Below, piece after piece: positions 20,546 to 30,485 of a stretch of DNA of 64,000 bases. This stretch comes from Halopseudomonas pelagia CL-AP6 (GTDB taxonomy: Bacteria > Pseudomonadota > Gammaproteobacteria > Pseudomonadales > Pseudomonadaceae): positions 428,050 through 492,049 of the forward strand of contig NZ_AROI01000009.1 of the NCBI RefSeq assembly GCF_000410875.1. The letters run 5' to 3'. The notes beneath the pieces were generated by a model, which saw nothing but the letters and a program-made list of their open reading frames with translations, had not been told where the DNA came from and searched no databases. A program made the position numbers and the translations under genes. Within the stretch, counting starts at the first letter, position 1. Every line of letters begins with the position of its first letter.

Positions 20546-22252
20546 ATGGGCCGTTTTTTTATATTGATTTGCCTGTTGTTCATTCCCGCGGCAGTCATGG
20601 CTCAATTACAGGTGATCGTAGAGCCCCGCAACAACCGGGTGAAAGACAACATCGAGGCTTTTATCGGGCCGCTGCAGGCGAACACTCGTCGGGACATGTG
20701 GCGCCTGGCACGGCATAGTAGCGACCAGGCCAATAAAGCTGCTCAGGCGCTGGGATTCTACCAAGCCCGTATTCGCCCCGACGTGACAGGCCCCCGTGAT
20801 GCGCCGGTCCTGGTGCTGAACGTGACTCTCGGCGAGCCGGTACTACTCAATAAGGTGGACATTCGGGTTGAAGGGCCGGGGCAGGGCAGCGAAGCATTTC
20901 AATTGCCCTCCAGCGCAAGGTTAAGACAAGGCGCCGTTCTCAATCATGGCCACTACGAGAACTACAAAACGCTGATCACCAATCAGGCTTTGCGTTACGG
21001 CTATTTCGCTGGCCGCTTCGAGCAACAGCAATTGCGGGTTGACGTGAACAACTACCAGGCAGACATCACCCTGGTGTATCAGTCAGGAGACCGGTTCCGG
21101 CTCGGTGATGTTGCGTTCTCCGATACGCCCTTCAATGAAAATCTGTTGCAGCGGATGGTGCGTTTTCGTACCGGCGTGCCCTACGATGCGGATCTTCTGG
21201 CGGAGCTCAATCGGGATTTGCTGTCTAGCGGCTACTTCGAAACGGTTCAGGTATCTGCCCCCGCAAACAGCGCAGAAGACGGACTGATACCCGTTAGCGT
21301 AGAAATACGCGAGCGTAACAAGCATTCTTTGGGTTTTGGTGGCGGGTTCTCGACCGATGTGGGGCCGCGGGCAAAGGCCAACTGGACACAGCACTGGATC
21401 AACCCGCAGGGGCACTCCCGCGGAGCCGATCTGGAGATTTCGGCTCCGCGCCAGCAGCTTAGCGCCTGGTATCAGATCCCCCTGGACCCACCCCAAAGTC
21501 ATTCTTTGCGGTTTTTTACCGGCTTTCAGGATGAAGAAATAGACGATGTTGAGACCCGCAGTCTGACCGTAGGTGCACAGCTACTGCGCACCCTGGACAG
21601 TGGCTGGGACCGGGTAATCGGGCTACGGCTGGAGCAGGAGCGCTTTTCGGTGGGCACCGAATCGGGCCGCAGTACGCTGCTGATTCCCAGCCTGTCGCTG
21701 CAGCGCACCATCAGCGACAACAGCATCGACCCGGCCAAAGGCTATAGCTTGATGCTGGAGCTGCAAGGTGCGAAGGAAGGCGTCATTGCCGATTTTGATT
21801 TTTTCAGAGCTAATGCCAGCGCGAAAGGCTTGTATACGATTTTTGAGCGGCATCGTTTTCTGTCGCGCGCCAATGTCGGCGCTATTGCCAGCGAAAGCTT
21901 CGAGAAACTGCCACCTTCGCTGCGGTTTTTCGCCGGTGGGGATCAAAGCGTGCGAGGTTATGACTTCCGCACATTGGCGCCTACCGACGACTCTGGCGAG
22001 CGAATCGGTGGCCGTTACCTGGTGGCGACCAGCCTGGAATACCAATACGAGTTTATCGACAAATGGCGTGGCGCTGCTTTCGTCGATCACGGTAACGCGA
22101 TGGATTCTCTGACGGATGCGCGTGAAACCAGTCTTGGCTTGGGGGTGCGCTGGGTCTCTCCGGTAGGACCGATCCGTGTGGATCTGGCCCGGTCTATTAC
22201 CGAACCCGATGAAGGTTTTCGCGTTCACTTCTCCATGGGGCCTGAACTGTGA
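20546..22252 (+). CDS. tamA: Translocation and assembly module outer-membrane protein TamA
   Basis: This 568-residue Omp85-family protein has a signal peptide at 1-19 (FFILICLLFIPAAVMA) and POTRA-like domains at about 25-260 (EPVLLNKVDIRVEG, GDRFRLGDVAFSDTPFNENL, LNRDLLSSGYFETVQV). A C-terminal beta-barrel contains the Omp85 loop RFFAGGDQSVRGYDF and ends in a strand closing with MGPEL. With TamB it builds the envelope bridge used in autotransporter assembly and lipid transport. GGAAGG precedes the ATG. The stop overlaps the GTG start of tamB by 4 bases. Confidence 0.93.
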   Translation: MGRFFILICLLFIPAAVMAQLQVIVEPRNNRVKDNIEAFIGPLQANTRRDMWRLARHSSDQANKAAQALGFYQARIRPDVTGPRDAPVLVLNVTLGEPVLLNKVDIRVEGPGQGSEAFQLPSSARLRQGAVLNHGHYENYKTLITNQALRYGYFAGRFEQQQLRVDVNNYQADITLVYQSGDRFRLGDVAFSDTPFNENLLQRMVRFRTGVPYDADLLAELNRDLLSSGYFETVQVSAPANSAEDGLIPVSVEIRERNKHSLGFGGGFSTDVGPRAKANWTQHWINPQGHSRGADLEISAPRQQLSAWYQIPLDPPQSHSLRFFTGFQDEEIDDVETRSLTVGAQLLRTLDSGWDRVIGLRLEQERFSVGTESGRSTLLIPSLSLQRTISDNSIDPAKGYSLMLELQGAKEGVIADFDFFRANASAKGLYTIFERHRFLSRANVGAIASESFEKLPPSLRFFAGGDQSVRGYDFRTLAPTDDSGERIGGRYLVATSLEYQYEFIDKWRGAAFVDHGNAMDSLTDARETSLGLGVRWVSPVGPIRVDLARSITEPDEGFRVHFSMGPEL

Positions 22253-25200
22253 TCAGGCCCGTTCTCAAGTATCTGCTGCTGGGGTTGTTGGTTCTTCTGT
22301 GCCTGCCGGTAATCCTCGGCTTTCTGCTTGCCAGCGAGACTGTCAACCGTTGGCTTTTCCAGAAGGTAATGGACCAGGAGCCGCGTTTGCATCTGGAGCT
22401 GTCTGAAGGGCAACTGTGGCGCGGCTGGCAGTTCGAGCAGGTTGTCTGGCGTGATGAGGGTATTGAGGTGGTTATCGATCAGGTGCGCGTTGCCTGGTCG
22501 CCGGACTGCCTGTTCAAGACGCGTCTGTGCATAGATGAATTGGATATCGAGAGCATTCATATTCAGTCCAAACCCAGTGAGGACCCAGCCCCTGAGCGCC
22601 AAGCGGTGACGCTTCCGGAACTGAACCTGCCGATCGACATTCAGCTTGAGCGCATCCGTATTGGCAGCCTGTGGCTAAATAATGAACAGCCGCTGCTGAC
22701 CGATATGTATCTGTCAGCTTATAGCCGCGGCGATCAATTGGTTATTCAACGCTTTACCGGCAATGGCCCTGATCTGGATTGGCAGTTGGATGGCGACCTG
22801 CGGATGACCGGTGATTGGCCGTTGCAGATTAATGCCGCAGTGACCTTGCCGCCCGTGGATGAGCGGGACTGGTCTGCTGACATTCGACTGGATGGTAGTC
22901 TGAACGATCTGGAAATCAAGGCGTTCAGCCGCGGCTATCTGGAGGGCATCTTGAGTGCCAGGGGGAACCCTCTGGAAGCGGAACTGCCCCTCATGTTGGC
23001 CTGGCAAGGCGAAGCTTTCCTGCCGCTTCAAGAGTGGCCGGAGACCTTAACTCTGAACGATCTGCGCCTACAGCTCAGCGGCAACCTGGACAGCGGTTTT
23101 GTGCTGCAAGGAAATGCCCATTTTCCCGGCTCAGGCGGGCGCATCGATCTCGACTTGGACGCTCAGGCCGGCCTGAGCGGCATCAGCGAGCTGGTGTTGC
23201 AGCTCAGCGTCGCGGCGGCTCCAGATCGGCGCTTGCGGCTCGCCGCAGATGCGAGTTGGGAAGAGCAGCTATTGGCCGACGCGACATTGGATTTGCAGCA
23301 CTTCCCCTGGCAATGGTTGTACCCGCAGGACGTCGGAGCCATCCAGCTTGAGGAGTTGGCAATGACTGCCAGCCTCCGTGATCTGGAGGTCAGCAGCGAG
23401 TTGGTTGCGCGGTTATCTGGCGTGGCCGGGCAAACGGTCGAGCTGGCGATGACCGCCAATGGCAATCAAGAATCAGTGCGTATTGCCCCATTCGAGCTGC
23501 AAACCGAGGCAGGCAAAGCCTCTGGCGAAGCGGTTATCGATATGGGTGAAACTCTGGCATGGAACGTCAGCTTGCTTCTCGAAAAGCTCAATCCCGGCGT
23601 ATTCGTCGCTCAGTTGCCTGGTGAACTGAACGGGCCAATTAGCAGCCAAGGGAGTCTCGGTGACAGCCTGCAAATGACCGCAGAGTGGGCGTTGGATGGA
23701 TCATTGCGGGCACAGCCACTGGCTGTTTCTGGCTCCCTGGACAAACAGACTGACACCTGGCTGGTCAACGATTTACTGCTGCGCCAGGGCGAGAATCGCA
23801 TTGCGGGCGGGCTGCAATGGGGCGAGCAGATTGCTGCCAAGATGGATATCAACTTGCCCCGTCTGAATACCCTATGGCCAGGATTGGCTGGCGAGATAAA
23901 AGGCGCAGTTAACGCCAGCGGCAACCCCTCTGCCCCGGTAATTGCCCTTAATCTGACCGGCCGTCGCGTTGGGCTGGAAGAGCTGAGCATCGCCGAGCTG
24001 AATTTGCAGGGCAGGGTGAGCCTGACCGACAGCCTGCCGGGTGAGCTGACACTCAGCACCACACGCATACGCAATGGTGAAACGCGACTGGGTGACCTGG
24101 AGCTGAGCTTAGGTGGCAACAAAGCCAAGCATAATCTGACACTGACGCTTGACCGGGGCATCATCGACCTGCGGGCGCAATTGACCGGCCAGTTGTCTGC
24201 GGATAACTGGCAGGGGCAACTCAACGCGGCCGAGCTTGCCTATGAAGAAATGATTTGGCGACTGGTTAATCAAGCCGCCTTTAATTATCGTCTGGAGCCT
24301 GCGAGATTGCGCATGGCAGCGCATTGCTGGCAACAGCAAGGCGCCCGCCTGTGTTTTACCGGAGAGCAGCATTTACTGCCAGATCGGCGACTTAGCCTGG
24401 CGCTGAACGACTTTGCGCTGGAGACACTCGATGGCGTATTGCCTGAGGATTTCACCTGGGACGGCATACTTAATGCTGATATCGAATTCACTCAAGCGGT
24501 GGGTGGCGAGCCCGTCGCTCGGGTAGATATTTCCAGCCTGAACGGGGTCATCAACGTCCGCAACCTCGACCAGACCTTGGCATTCCCTTATGAAAGCCTG
24601 CAGCTCAATACATTACTTGAAGCAGGTCAGGCTAATACGCGTTTGTTGCTCGCCAGTGAAGGTCTGGGGAGGCTGGACGTGCAGGCGCGTATCGATGACC
24701 CCGCCGGCGAGCGAAATCTCACTGGCGAGTACCGCATCGAACAATTGAAGCTGGATATTTTACGACCCTTCCTGACCCAGGTGGAGGAATTACGCGGTGA
24801 GGTGGGCGGGCGAGGCAGCCTGAGCGGCACCTTGGCAGAACCAAGGGTGACTGGCGACCTCCGCCTAAGAGAAGGGCATGTCAGCGGGCCCACGTTACCC
24901 ATCAGCCTGGAACAGTTGAGCATTGATATTCTGGTCGCCGGCCAGCGCGCGGAGATAGACGGCAAATGGCGTAGTGGCGAGCAAGGGCAGGGCAGTTTGC
25001 GAGGTGCTGTTATCTGGGCACCTGAACTCGACCTTGATCTGACACTGCAAGGTGATGCGCTGCCCGTAACGGTAGAGCCTTACGCTGCATTGAGCGTCAG
25101 CCCGAACCTGAATATCGCTCTGGCCGACAATCGTCTTCAAGTGACGGGGCAAATAGCGATCCCCGAAGGGGATATTACGGTACGCGAGCTACCAGAGCAG

Positions 25201-25953
25201 GCCGTCAGACTCTCTCCTGATGTTGTCATCGTCGGTGAGGAGATGAAGGAAGAGCAAATACCCTTGGATATTCGTGCCCGCGTGCAGCTATTGATTGGTG
25301 ACCAATTACGATTCTCCGGCTTTGGCCTTACCGGCCGCTTGAGCGGGCGGATTGAAGTGGAGGAGAACATGAACGCCAGCGGCAACCTGAATATTCTTGA
25401 TGGCCGCTTCAACCGTTATGGCCAACGCCTAAGCCTGCGTCGCGCTCAAATCCTGTTTGCCGGTCCGATATCGCAGCCCTTTCTGGATATTGAAGCCATC
25501 CGTCGTGTGGATTACGTGGTAGCTGGTCTACGCCTTACCGGGCGAGCGGAGGCACCGCAGTCAGAAGTATTTTCCGAGCCGGGCATGGCGCAGGAACAAG
25601 CGTTGTCTTATCTGATCCTCGGCCGCCCACTTGGCGGTGACGGTGGCGATAACAATATGGTCGGGCAGGCTGCCCTGGCACTTGGGCTGGCAGGCAGTGC
25701 CCCTATTGCGGGTAATATCGCTAGCAGCTTGGGTATTGAAGGTTTTCAGCTTGAAACAGAAGGGGTGGGCGTAGGCACCCAAGTGGTGGCTGCAGGTTAT
25801 ATTACGGACAAAATCAGCTTGAGGTATGGTGTTAGCGTATTTGAGCCCGCTAACCAATTGGCCCTTCGTTACGATTTAACGCGAAGATTATATCTGGAGG
25901 CCGTCAGCGGCTTTGCCAGTTCGTTGGATTTCTTCTACCGTATTGATTTCTGA
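22249..25953 (+). CDS. tamB: Translocation and assembly module protein TamB
   Basis: This 1234-residue protein has an N-terminal inner-membrane anchor (about 5-27, YLLLGLLVLLCLPVILGFLLA), a very long periplasmic beta-taco of repeating amphipathic strands, and the TamB C-terminal domain (DUF490) in the last 350 residues. GRFNRYGQRLSLRRAQILFAG and SQPFLDIEAIR are characteristic of that domain. AsmA-like proteins of this type carry phospholipid to the outer membrane. The protein ends in an aromatic residue (RIDF), as expected for an interaction with the TamA barrel. The GTG start within the tamA stop (GTGA) implies coupling. Confidence 0.93.
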   Translation: MIRPVLKYLLLGLLVLLCLPVILGFLLASETVNRWLFQKVMDQEPRLHLELSEGQLWRGWQFEQVVWRDEGIEVVIDQVRVAWSPDCLFKTRLCIDELDIESIHIQSKPSEDPAPERQAVTLPELNLPIDIQLERIRIGSLWLNNEQPLLTDMYLSAYSRGDQLVIQRFTGNGPDLDWQLDGDLRMTGDWPLQINAAVTLPPVDERDWSADIRLDGSLNDLEIKAFSRGYLEGILSARGNPLEAELPLMLAWQGEAFLPLQEWPETLTLNDLRLQLSGNLDSGFVLQGNAHFPGSGGRIDLDLDAQAGLSGISELVLQLSVAAAPDRRLRLAADASWEEQLLADATLDLQHFPWQWLYPQDVGAIQLEELAMTASLRDLEVSSELVARLSGVAGQTVELAMTANGNQESVRIAPFELQTEAGKASGEAVIDMGETLAWNVSLLLEKLNPGVFVAQLPGELNGPISSQGSLGDSLQMTAEWALDGSLRAQPLAVSGSLDKQTDTWLVNDLLLRQGENRIAGGLQWGEQIAAKMDINLPRLNTLWPGLAGEIKGAVNASGNPSAPVIALNLTGRRVGLEELSIAELNLQGRVSLTDSLPGELTLSTTRIRNGETRLGDLELSLGGNKAKHNLTLTLDRGIIDLRAQLTGQLSADNWQGQLNAAELAYEEMIWRLVNQAAFNYRLEPARLRMAAHCWQQQGARLCFTGEQHLLPDRRLSLALNDFALETLDGVLPEDFTWDGILNADIEFTQAVGGEPVARVDISSLNGVINVRNLDQTLAFPYESLQLNTLLEAGQANTRLLLASEGLGRLDVQARIDDPAGERNLTGEYRIEQLKLDILRPFLTQVEELRGEVGGRGSLSGTLAEPRVTGDLRLREGHVSGPTLPISLEQLSIDILVAGQRAEIDGKWRSGEQGQGSLRGAVIWAPELDLDLTLQGDALPVTVEPYAALSVSPNLNIALADNRLQVTGQIAIPEGDITVRELPEQAVRLSPDVVIVGEEMKEEQIPLDIRARVQLLIGDQLRFSGFGLTGRLSGRIEVEENMNASGNLNILDGRFNRYGQRLSLRRAQILFAGPISQPFLDIEAIRRVDYVVAGLRLTGRAEAPQSEVFSEPGMAQEQALSYLILGRPLGGDGGDNNMVGQAALALGLAGSAPIAGNIASSLGIEGFQLETEGVGVGTQVVAAGYITDKISLRYGVSVFEPANQLALRYDLTRRLYLEAVSGFASSLDFFYRIDF

Positions 25954-26014
25954 CTGCATTATGTTGTCCCGCGCAAAGACTGCGCGTTTCCCTGCAATGA
26001 TTTAAGGAGTTTCC

Positions 26015-26515
26015 ATGTCCAGCGTTAATCTAGGCGGTAATCCCATCACCATCGGTGGCGAGCTGCCACAAAAAGGCAACAAGGCGCCGGCTTTCAAGCT
26101 TGTTGGCAAAGACTTGTCTGACGTGAGCCTTGCCAGTTTTAGCGGCAAGCGCAAGGTTCTGAACATATTCCCGAGCATCGATACGCCTACCTGTGCGACT
26201 TCCGTGCGAACCTTCAACAGTAAGGCCAGCGCTATGGATAACACCGTTGTGCTGTGCATTTCTGCCGACCTGCCATTTGCCCAGGCACGCTTTTGCGGTG
26301 CTGAAGGCTTGGATAACGTGATCAACCTGTCCACCATGCGCGGCAGCGAGTTCCTCAAGGACTACGGAGTAGCCATCGAAAGCGGTCCGCTGGCAGGCGT
26401 TACCGCACGTGCGGTAGTCGTATTGGACGAAAATGACACCGTGCTGCACAGTGAGTTGGTTGGCGAGATTGGCGATGAGCCAAATTACGACCAGGCGTTG
26501 GCAGCGCTTTCCTGA
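26015..26515 (+). CDS. tpx: Thiol peroxidase (atypical 2-Cys peroxiredoxin)
   Basis: This 166-residue Tpx reduces lipid and hydrogen peroxides with thioredoxin. Peroxidatic C60 lies in [14 protein letters not shown] and resolving C94 in ARFCGAEG, 34 residues apart as in the family. KVLNIFPS precedes the active site. AAGGAG stands before the ATG. It is monocistronic with a hairpin 23 bases after the stop. Confidence 0.97.
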   Translation: MSSVNLGGNPITIGGELPQKGNKAPAFKLVGKDLSDVSLASFSGKRKVLNIFPSIDTPTCATSVRTFNSKASAMDNTVVLCISADLPFAQARFCGAEGLDNVINLSTMRGSEFLKDYGVAIESGPLAGVTARAVVVLDENDTVLHSELVGEIGDEPNYDQALAALS

Positions 26516-26538
26516 TAGTCGATAGCTCAACCGACAGC

Positions 26539-26564
26539 AAGAAGGCGCCGGTTGGCGCCTTCTT
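26539..26564 (+). terminator. Terminator between tpx and wrbA
   Basis: Perfect 11-bp stem AAGAAGGCGCC (26539-26549) / GGCGCCTTCTT (26554-26564) with a GGTT loop and a moderately T-rich tail. It can serve both converging genes. Confidence 0.85.
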
Positions 26565-26610
26565 CGTTTCCGATACTGAGTGAGTCAGAACATGCGAACC
26601 AGGCCCGATA

Positions 26611-27210
26611 TCAGCCTTTGAGGCTAGCGGTGATCTTGGCCACATGCTCACCCTGAAAGCGGGCGATAGCCAGCTCGCGCTCGTCCGGCTGCCGCGACCC
26701 ATCGCCGCCTGCCAGGGTCGTTGCGCCATAAGGCGTACCACCGCTGACCTGGGATATATCAAACAGTTCGGGAGTGCCGTAACCGATCGGCACTATGGTC
26801 ATGCCGTGATGGGCCAGGCTCGTCCAGGTGGAAGTGATAGTCATTTCCTGGCCACCGCCGGTACCGGTTGATGCGAAGACACTGGCCACCTTGCCAAACA
26901 ATGCACCCTTGGCCCACAGACCGCCAGTCTGATCCAGGAAGTTACGCATCTGGCCGGACATGTTACCGAAACGCGTAGGTACGCCAAAAATAATCGCGTC
27001 GTAGTCAGCCAGCTCAGCTGGCGCAGCAATGGCGGCATCCTGTTCAGCCTTGCCGCCAGCGGCCGTGAAAGCCTCGGTGTTCATGGTTTCCGGAACACGC
27101 TTGATGGCAACCTCGACCCCGGCCACTTTTGCGGCGCCGTCCGCGACGGCCTTTGCCATGGTTTCTACGTGACCGTACATGGAGTGATAAAGCACAAGTA
27201 CCTTGACCAT
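26611..27210 (-). CDS. wrbA: NAD(P)H:quinone oxidoreductase WrbA
   Basis: This 199-residue flavodoxin-like FMN enzyme reduces quinones by two electrons. The phosphate loop [12 protein letters not shown], the insertion typical of Wrb[26 protein letters not shown], and [10 protein letters not shown] are all present. It is cytosolic, with a likely role against quinone or oxidative stress, in keeping with its neighbour tpx. The start at 27210 has AAGGAG 9 bases upstream. Confidence 0.95.
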   Translation of the reverse strand: MVKVLVLYHSMYGHVETMAKAVADGAAKVAGVEVAIKRVPETMNTEAFTAAGGKAEQDAAIAAPAELADYDAIIFGVPTRFGNMSGQMRNFLDQTGGLWAKGALFGKVASVFASTGTGGGQEMTITSTWTSLAHHGMTIVPIGYGTPELFDISQVSGGTPYGATTLAGGDGSRQPDERELAIARFQGEHVAKITASLKG

Positions 27211-27405
27211 GAGTAAGACTCCTTACTATTGGGTGATGAAGGGAAAGTTGGTGCTAAGCCCAAATGAAGAGTCATCATGCATCAGATTTATGCGATAAAA
27301 AAATCAAAATACCGCGCGAACATATCGGGAAAAACGATATTTAGGATATGTCTGGCGGCATCAAAAGAGCCGGTTTCAGTTAACAGGCTGGCAGTGACCC
27401 GATCA

Positions 27406-27969
27406 TCACACGGCACCATGACGCACAATCTCGATGCAAAAGTCTTTTTCATAGGGCGGTACGTTGCATTCGACTATGTCATTGTCAGCAACTTGCAGAT
27501 GCACGCCGACAATGTCGGCGTGGATCGGCTGCTGACTGACATGCCGATCAACCAAAACGGCAGTACAAACCCTACGCGCGCCGAGTTGAGCCAGATACGC
27601 ACAGGCACGTAACAGCGAATGGCCTTCAAAAAGCACATCATCGACAATTAGCACTGTGGTGTTGGCCAGACGCAAATCGCCTAAAATGGGGTTCTCAGTC
27701 AACTCTGTGAGCGTATGCAACACTTTGAGGTCGTCGGCATAGCGCTTGACCTTCAGCGGATAGAGCGGTAGTTCTGGCTTACCGGTTTGAAGCGCCAGGT
27801 ATTGCTGTAAACGCTGTGCCAGAGGTTCGCCGCGGCGTTGGACGCCAATTAGCGCCACGTGCTCGGACGGCAAAAGCGCGGCGGCCTGGCGCGCCATGGC
27901 TTGCAGCACCTGGTCGAGTTCATCACTGTCGTACAGGCGCAACCGCTGACTTTGGAGCCGTATCGGCAT
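27406..27969 (-). CDS. PyrR-like phosphoribosyltransferase
   Basis: This 187-residue type I phosphoribosyltransferase has the PRPP-binding loop VLIVDDVLFEGHSLLRA near residue 100. The N-terminal VALIGVQRRGEPLAQRL is the PyrR-type pyrophosphate loop. PyrR proteins of proteobacteria have lost RNA attenuation in many cases; here no pyr gene is near, so a role in pyrimidine control is not supported. The start at 27969 has GGAG 7 bases upstream; a longer frame from 28008 adds 13 residues. It lies divergent from a universal-stress gene, and an FNR-type box stands between them. Confidence 0.75.
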   Translation of the reverse strand: MPIRLQSQRLRLYDSDELDQVLQAMARQAAALLPSEHVALIGVQRRGEPLAQRLQQYLALQTGKPELPLYPLKVKRYADDLKVLHTLTELTENPILGDLRLANTTVLIVDDVLFEGHSLLRACAYLAQLGARRVCTAVLVDRHVSQQPIHADIVGVHLQVADNDIVECNVPPYEKDFCIEIVRHGAV

Positions 27970-28103
27970 AGATATCTCCCATTGATGCTGGAGAGCAATG
28001 TCGGGCATAACATCAACAGGTCACCGGCGAGTATTAAACTCTTTAGCCTGACGCTTTAGCCCTGCCCACCTAGCCCAACATACCCAGTTAGTGCCCGGCC
28101 TGA

Positions 28104-28117
28104 TTGATATTGATCAA
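28104..28117. promoter_or_regulatory. Perfect FNR/ANR box
   Basis: TTGAT-ATTG-ATCAA matches the FNR/ANR consensus TTGAT-N4-ATCAA exactly. It lies 135 bases before the PyrR-like gene (leftward) and 149 before the Usp gene (rightward). On the minus strand TATGTT at 28078-28083 is nearly at the spacing expected of a -10, so it may activate the leftward gene. Confidence 0.8.
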
Positions 28118-28183
28118 CTGCAGTAGCGGAAATCACCAAGGTGTGCGTGGTTAACACGCTCGGCGCAGGGTTTATCCATGCAT

Positions 28184-28197
28184 TTGACATAAATCAA
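28184..28197. promoter_or_regulatory. FNR/ANR-type box upstream of usp
   Basis: TTGAC-ATAA-ATCAA differs from the consensus at one position and lies 69 bases before the Usp start. No clear -10 element is at the ideal distance. Confidence 0.65.
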
Positions 28198-28265
28198 CGC
28201 CAAATAATGCCAATGGAGCAGTCTGAAAGAGCGCTGACAGCCAGCAATCTTTCCGGAGGCAGAAC

Positions 28266-29165
28266 ATGAGCCAGTATCAACGCCTGTTACTTATCATCAA
28301 CCCGCTTTTGCGCGACTCCCACGCAATACATCATGCTGCAGCCCTGGCCAAGGTGAGCGGAGCAAGCTTGCATATTGCCGCCTTGATGAAACCGTTGGGG
28401 GTTCTCTCCGTGCTGAACCCGGCTGATCGGGGAAAGGCCCTCGATAGTTACTGGCAGGAGCATCGAGATTGGTTAAACAATCTGGTTAAAACGATCCGTA
28501 TTCAAGGCTTGGAGGTGACGGCGGAAGTGTCGTGGGCCGATGATCTGCAGCAGGAGATCCTTGATCACGTTGCGGAGCTGCATCCTGATCTGCTGATCAA
28601 GCAAGTTCAGCATGAGTCAGCGTTAAAGCGCGCCTTTTTTACGCCACTGGATTGGCAACTGTTACGCCGCTGCCCGGTACCGGTCTATATGGTCGGCGCC
28701 AGTGGCCATGCCCTGCCACGCAAGGTCCTGGCGGCGGTTGATGTGTCGGATACCGGACCTTATAGTTGCAAACTTAATGACCGTATCATCCAGCAGGCCT
28801 CCAGCCTGGCCTTGCAGTGTGATGCCGAATTGCACTTGCTGCATGTTTGCAATACGTCGGCCGCCTATCTGGCCGATATCGATGGACAAACACTCTCCGC
28901 ATTGACTGAGCAGGTGCGCAAAGAGAGGGGGAAATCGTTTCTTGAGCTAGCCGGTCGGTTCGGTGTGTCCTCTGATCGCCGGCACTTCGTCACAGGGCAT
29001 CCCGTTTCGGCACTCAGCGAGTTCGCCGAAGAGCACGACGTGGATGTGATCGTGATGGGCAGGGTGCAATACCATGGTGTGGAAAAGTTTCTTGGCAGTA
29101 CCATCGAACACACTCTGTACCAGGTGCCTTGCAATGTACTGGCAGTTCAGTTCGAGGAGGGATAA
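28266..29165 (+). CDS. Tandem universal stress protein (UspE-like)
   Basis: This 299-residue protein has two Usp domains (about 1-150 and 155-299). The second ends in VIVMGRVQYHGVEKFLGSTIEHTLYQVPCNVLAV, the ATP-binding G-x2-x-G-x9-G-S/T pattern; the first domain has lost it. UspE-like proteins help pseudomonads survive anaerobic energy starvation. GGAGG stands before the ATG and FNR-type boxes lie upstream. The following phosphoribosyltransferase begins immediately after the stop, so they form a two-gene operon. Confidence 0.88.
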   Translation: MSQYQRLLLIINPLLRDSHAIHHAAALAKVSGASLHIAALMKPLGVLSVLNPADRGKALDSYWQEHRDWLNNLVKTIRIQGLEVTAEVSWADDLQQEILDHVAELHPDLLIKQVQHESALKRAFFTPLDWQLLRRCPVPVYMVGASGHALPRKVLAAVDVSDTGPYSCKLNDRIIQQASSLALQCDAELHLLHVCNTSAAYLADIDGQTLSALTEQVRKERGKSFLELAGRFGVSSDRRHFVTGHPVSALSEFAEEHDVDVIVMGRVQYHGVEKFLGSTIEHTLYQVPCNVLAVQFEEG

Positions 29166-29858
29166 ATGGATCGCAACCCGTCAACGTACACTATGTTGCG
29201 CGACCGGGTTGATGCCGGTCAACGCTTGGTAGAACCGCTACAAAAGTACGCCAATAGATCGGAGGTGATTGTCCTGGCGCTGCCCCGGGGCGGGGTTCCG
29301 GTAGCCTATGAGGTAGCGACTGCACTGGATGTGCGTTTGGATCTGATGCTGGTACGCAAGCTTGGCGTGCCGGGCCACGAAGAGTTTGCTATGGGCGCCA
29401 TTGCTAGTGGGGGCATACAAGTCTGCAATGACGAGGTGTTACGTGCTCACCCGATTGATAAGGCCACATTCGACAGTGTGGTGGCACGAGAGACACGAGA
29501 ACTACAGCGGCGTGAGCAGGTGTACCGGGGAAGCCGCGGGCCCTTAATGCTTAAGGATCAGGTGGTGATACTGGTAGACGACGGCCTCGCAACAGGCGCC
29601 TCGATGATGGCTGCAATTCGGGCGGTGCGCGAGTACTCACCGTCGCGCATTGTCGTAGCCGTTCCGGTGGCAGCACGCGACACGATGGAGCAATTGCAGT
29701 TCGAAGTTGATGAGATAATCTGCCCGCTGGCTCCGCAGTGGTTGATGTCGATTGGTTACTGGTACGAGAATTTTTCCCAGACCTCGGATGGACAGGTCAT
29801 CGATCTATTGCAGCGGGCCTGGCAGCGAGAAGCCCGCAGCCGGGATAAGGATGACTGA
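29166..29858 (+). CDS. Phosphoribosyltransferase-domain protein
   Basis: This 230-residue type I phosphoribosyltransferase has VILVDDGLATGASMMAAIRA as the PRPP loop (near residue 135) and VIVLALPRGGVPVAYEVA near 37. Proteins of this family commonly occur next to, or fused with, erythromycin-esterase-like domains and Usp proteins. A degraded esterase-like fragment lies just downstream on the other strand. The substrate is unknown. Its ATG follows the usp stop directly and GAGGAGG supplies the ribosome-binding site. Confidence 0.85.
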   Translation: MDRNPSTYTMLRDRVDAGQRLVEPLQKYANRSEVIVLALPRGGVPVAYEVATALDVRLDLMLVRKLGVPGHEEFAMGAIASGGIQVCNDEVLRAHPIDKATFDSVVARETRELQRREQVYRGSRGPLMLKDQVVILVDDGLATGASMMAAIRAVREYSPSRIVVAVPVAARDTMEQLQFEVDEIICPLAPQWLMSIGYWYENFSQTSDGQVIDLLQRAWQREARSRDKDD

Positions 29859-29875
29859 AGCCCACTTGGCTTGCC

Positions 29876-30237
29876 TCACAGACCAAACGGAAAGGTATCG
29901 TCTTCTGATTCCAGCTTCCTGAGATGTGGCGCTTGCACACTGAGGGCACCAGACTGCGGACATACCGGTCAACGTGCCCTGCATCAGGCCAGTCAGCTTC
30001 AACCGCGACAATAATGAATCCGTGCTGTTCGATCAGTCTTTGGGTGATCGCTACCTGAGTCCGATAAAAGTCGCTGGTACCGTGACTAGCTTCCCCAATC
30101 ACGACCACTTGAGCATCTGCGTAGCGGTCGAACATTTCACCAAATGCTGGTGAATTGAGTTTTGGCAGAGGCTCAGCGAACTGCCTTAGCAGTGCATCGA
30201 TGGAAGCCACGTGAGCAGGTGTGTGCATAAGCATCAT
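29876..30237 (-). pseudogene. Erythromycin-esterase-like protein, internally deleted remnant
   Basis: From 30237 leftward about 95 residues match the N-terminal part of the erythromycin esterase-like family. AQVVVIGEASHGTSDFYRTQ contains the conserved GE-x-x-HG-x-x-E/D-F segment, and VAVEADWPDAGHVDRYVR follows. Homology stops near 29955. A different frame then gives LESEDDTFPFGL and a stop at 29876-29878, which resembles the usual family C-terminus. The family is about 400 residues, so some 280 appear lost with a frame change. The first frame alone continues in antisense to the phosphoribosyltransferase, which is not credible coding. The C-terminal match is from memory. Confidence 0.65.
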
Positions 30238-30260
30238 CCGATTCTGAGCAATGGACACAC

Positions 30261-30485
30261 CTACATTTCTAGCCAACGGCGATGACGCTCGATATAGCTC
30301 AGGCGTATCTGCTCCAGTGCGGGAAAGTTAACCAGCCGCGGGGTGGCCAGGCTTTCCAGGTAATCAAACGCGACCCTATGCAGGGTCTCGTCCAGCGCCC
30401 TGGCCATCGCTGTGGCTCGATCGAAAGCGCAACTGCAGTCCATTAAGGGCGAGGCAACCAACAAGAAACGCGACTGTGCCGACAT
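30261..30485 (-). pseudogene. Universal stress protein, N-terminal fragment
   Basis: This 74-residue frame matches only the first quarter of the tandem Usp proteins of this locus: AFDRATAMARALDETLHRVA aligns with AFDRADALASATGAMLHIMA of the Usp at 31794, and YIERHRRWLE with QLHRHWLE. It stops at RRWLEM, 24 bases before the esterase remnant begins. Over 200 residues are missing. An FNR-type box at 30590-30603 still stands upstream, so the fragment may still be transcribed. Translation into a stable small protein cannot be excluded. Confidence 0.7.

Noticed and set aside
29797..29875. Reading the esterase-like frame on through the phosphoribosyltransferase end
   Set aside because: Family similarity ends near 29955; the remainder is antisense to the phosphoribosyltransferase.
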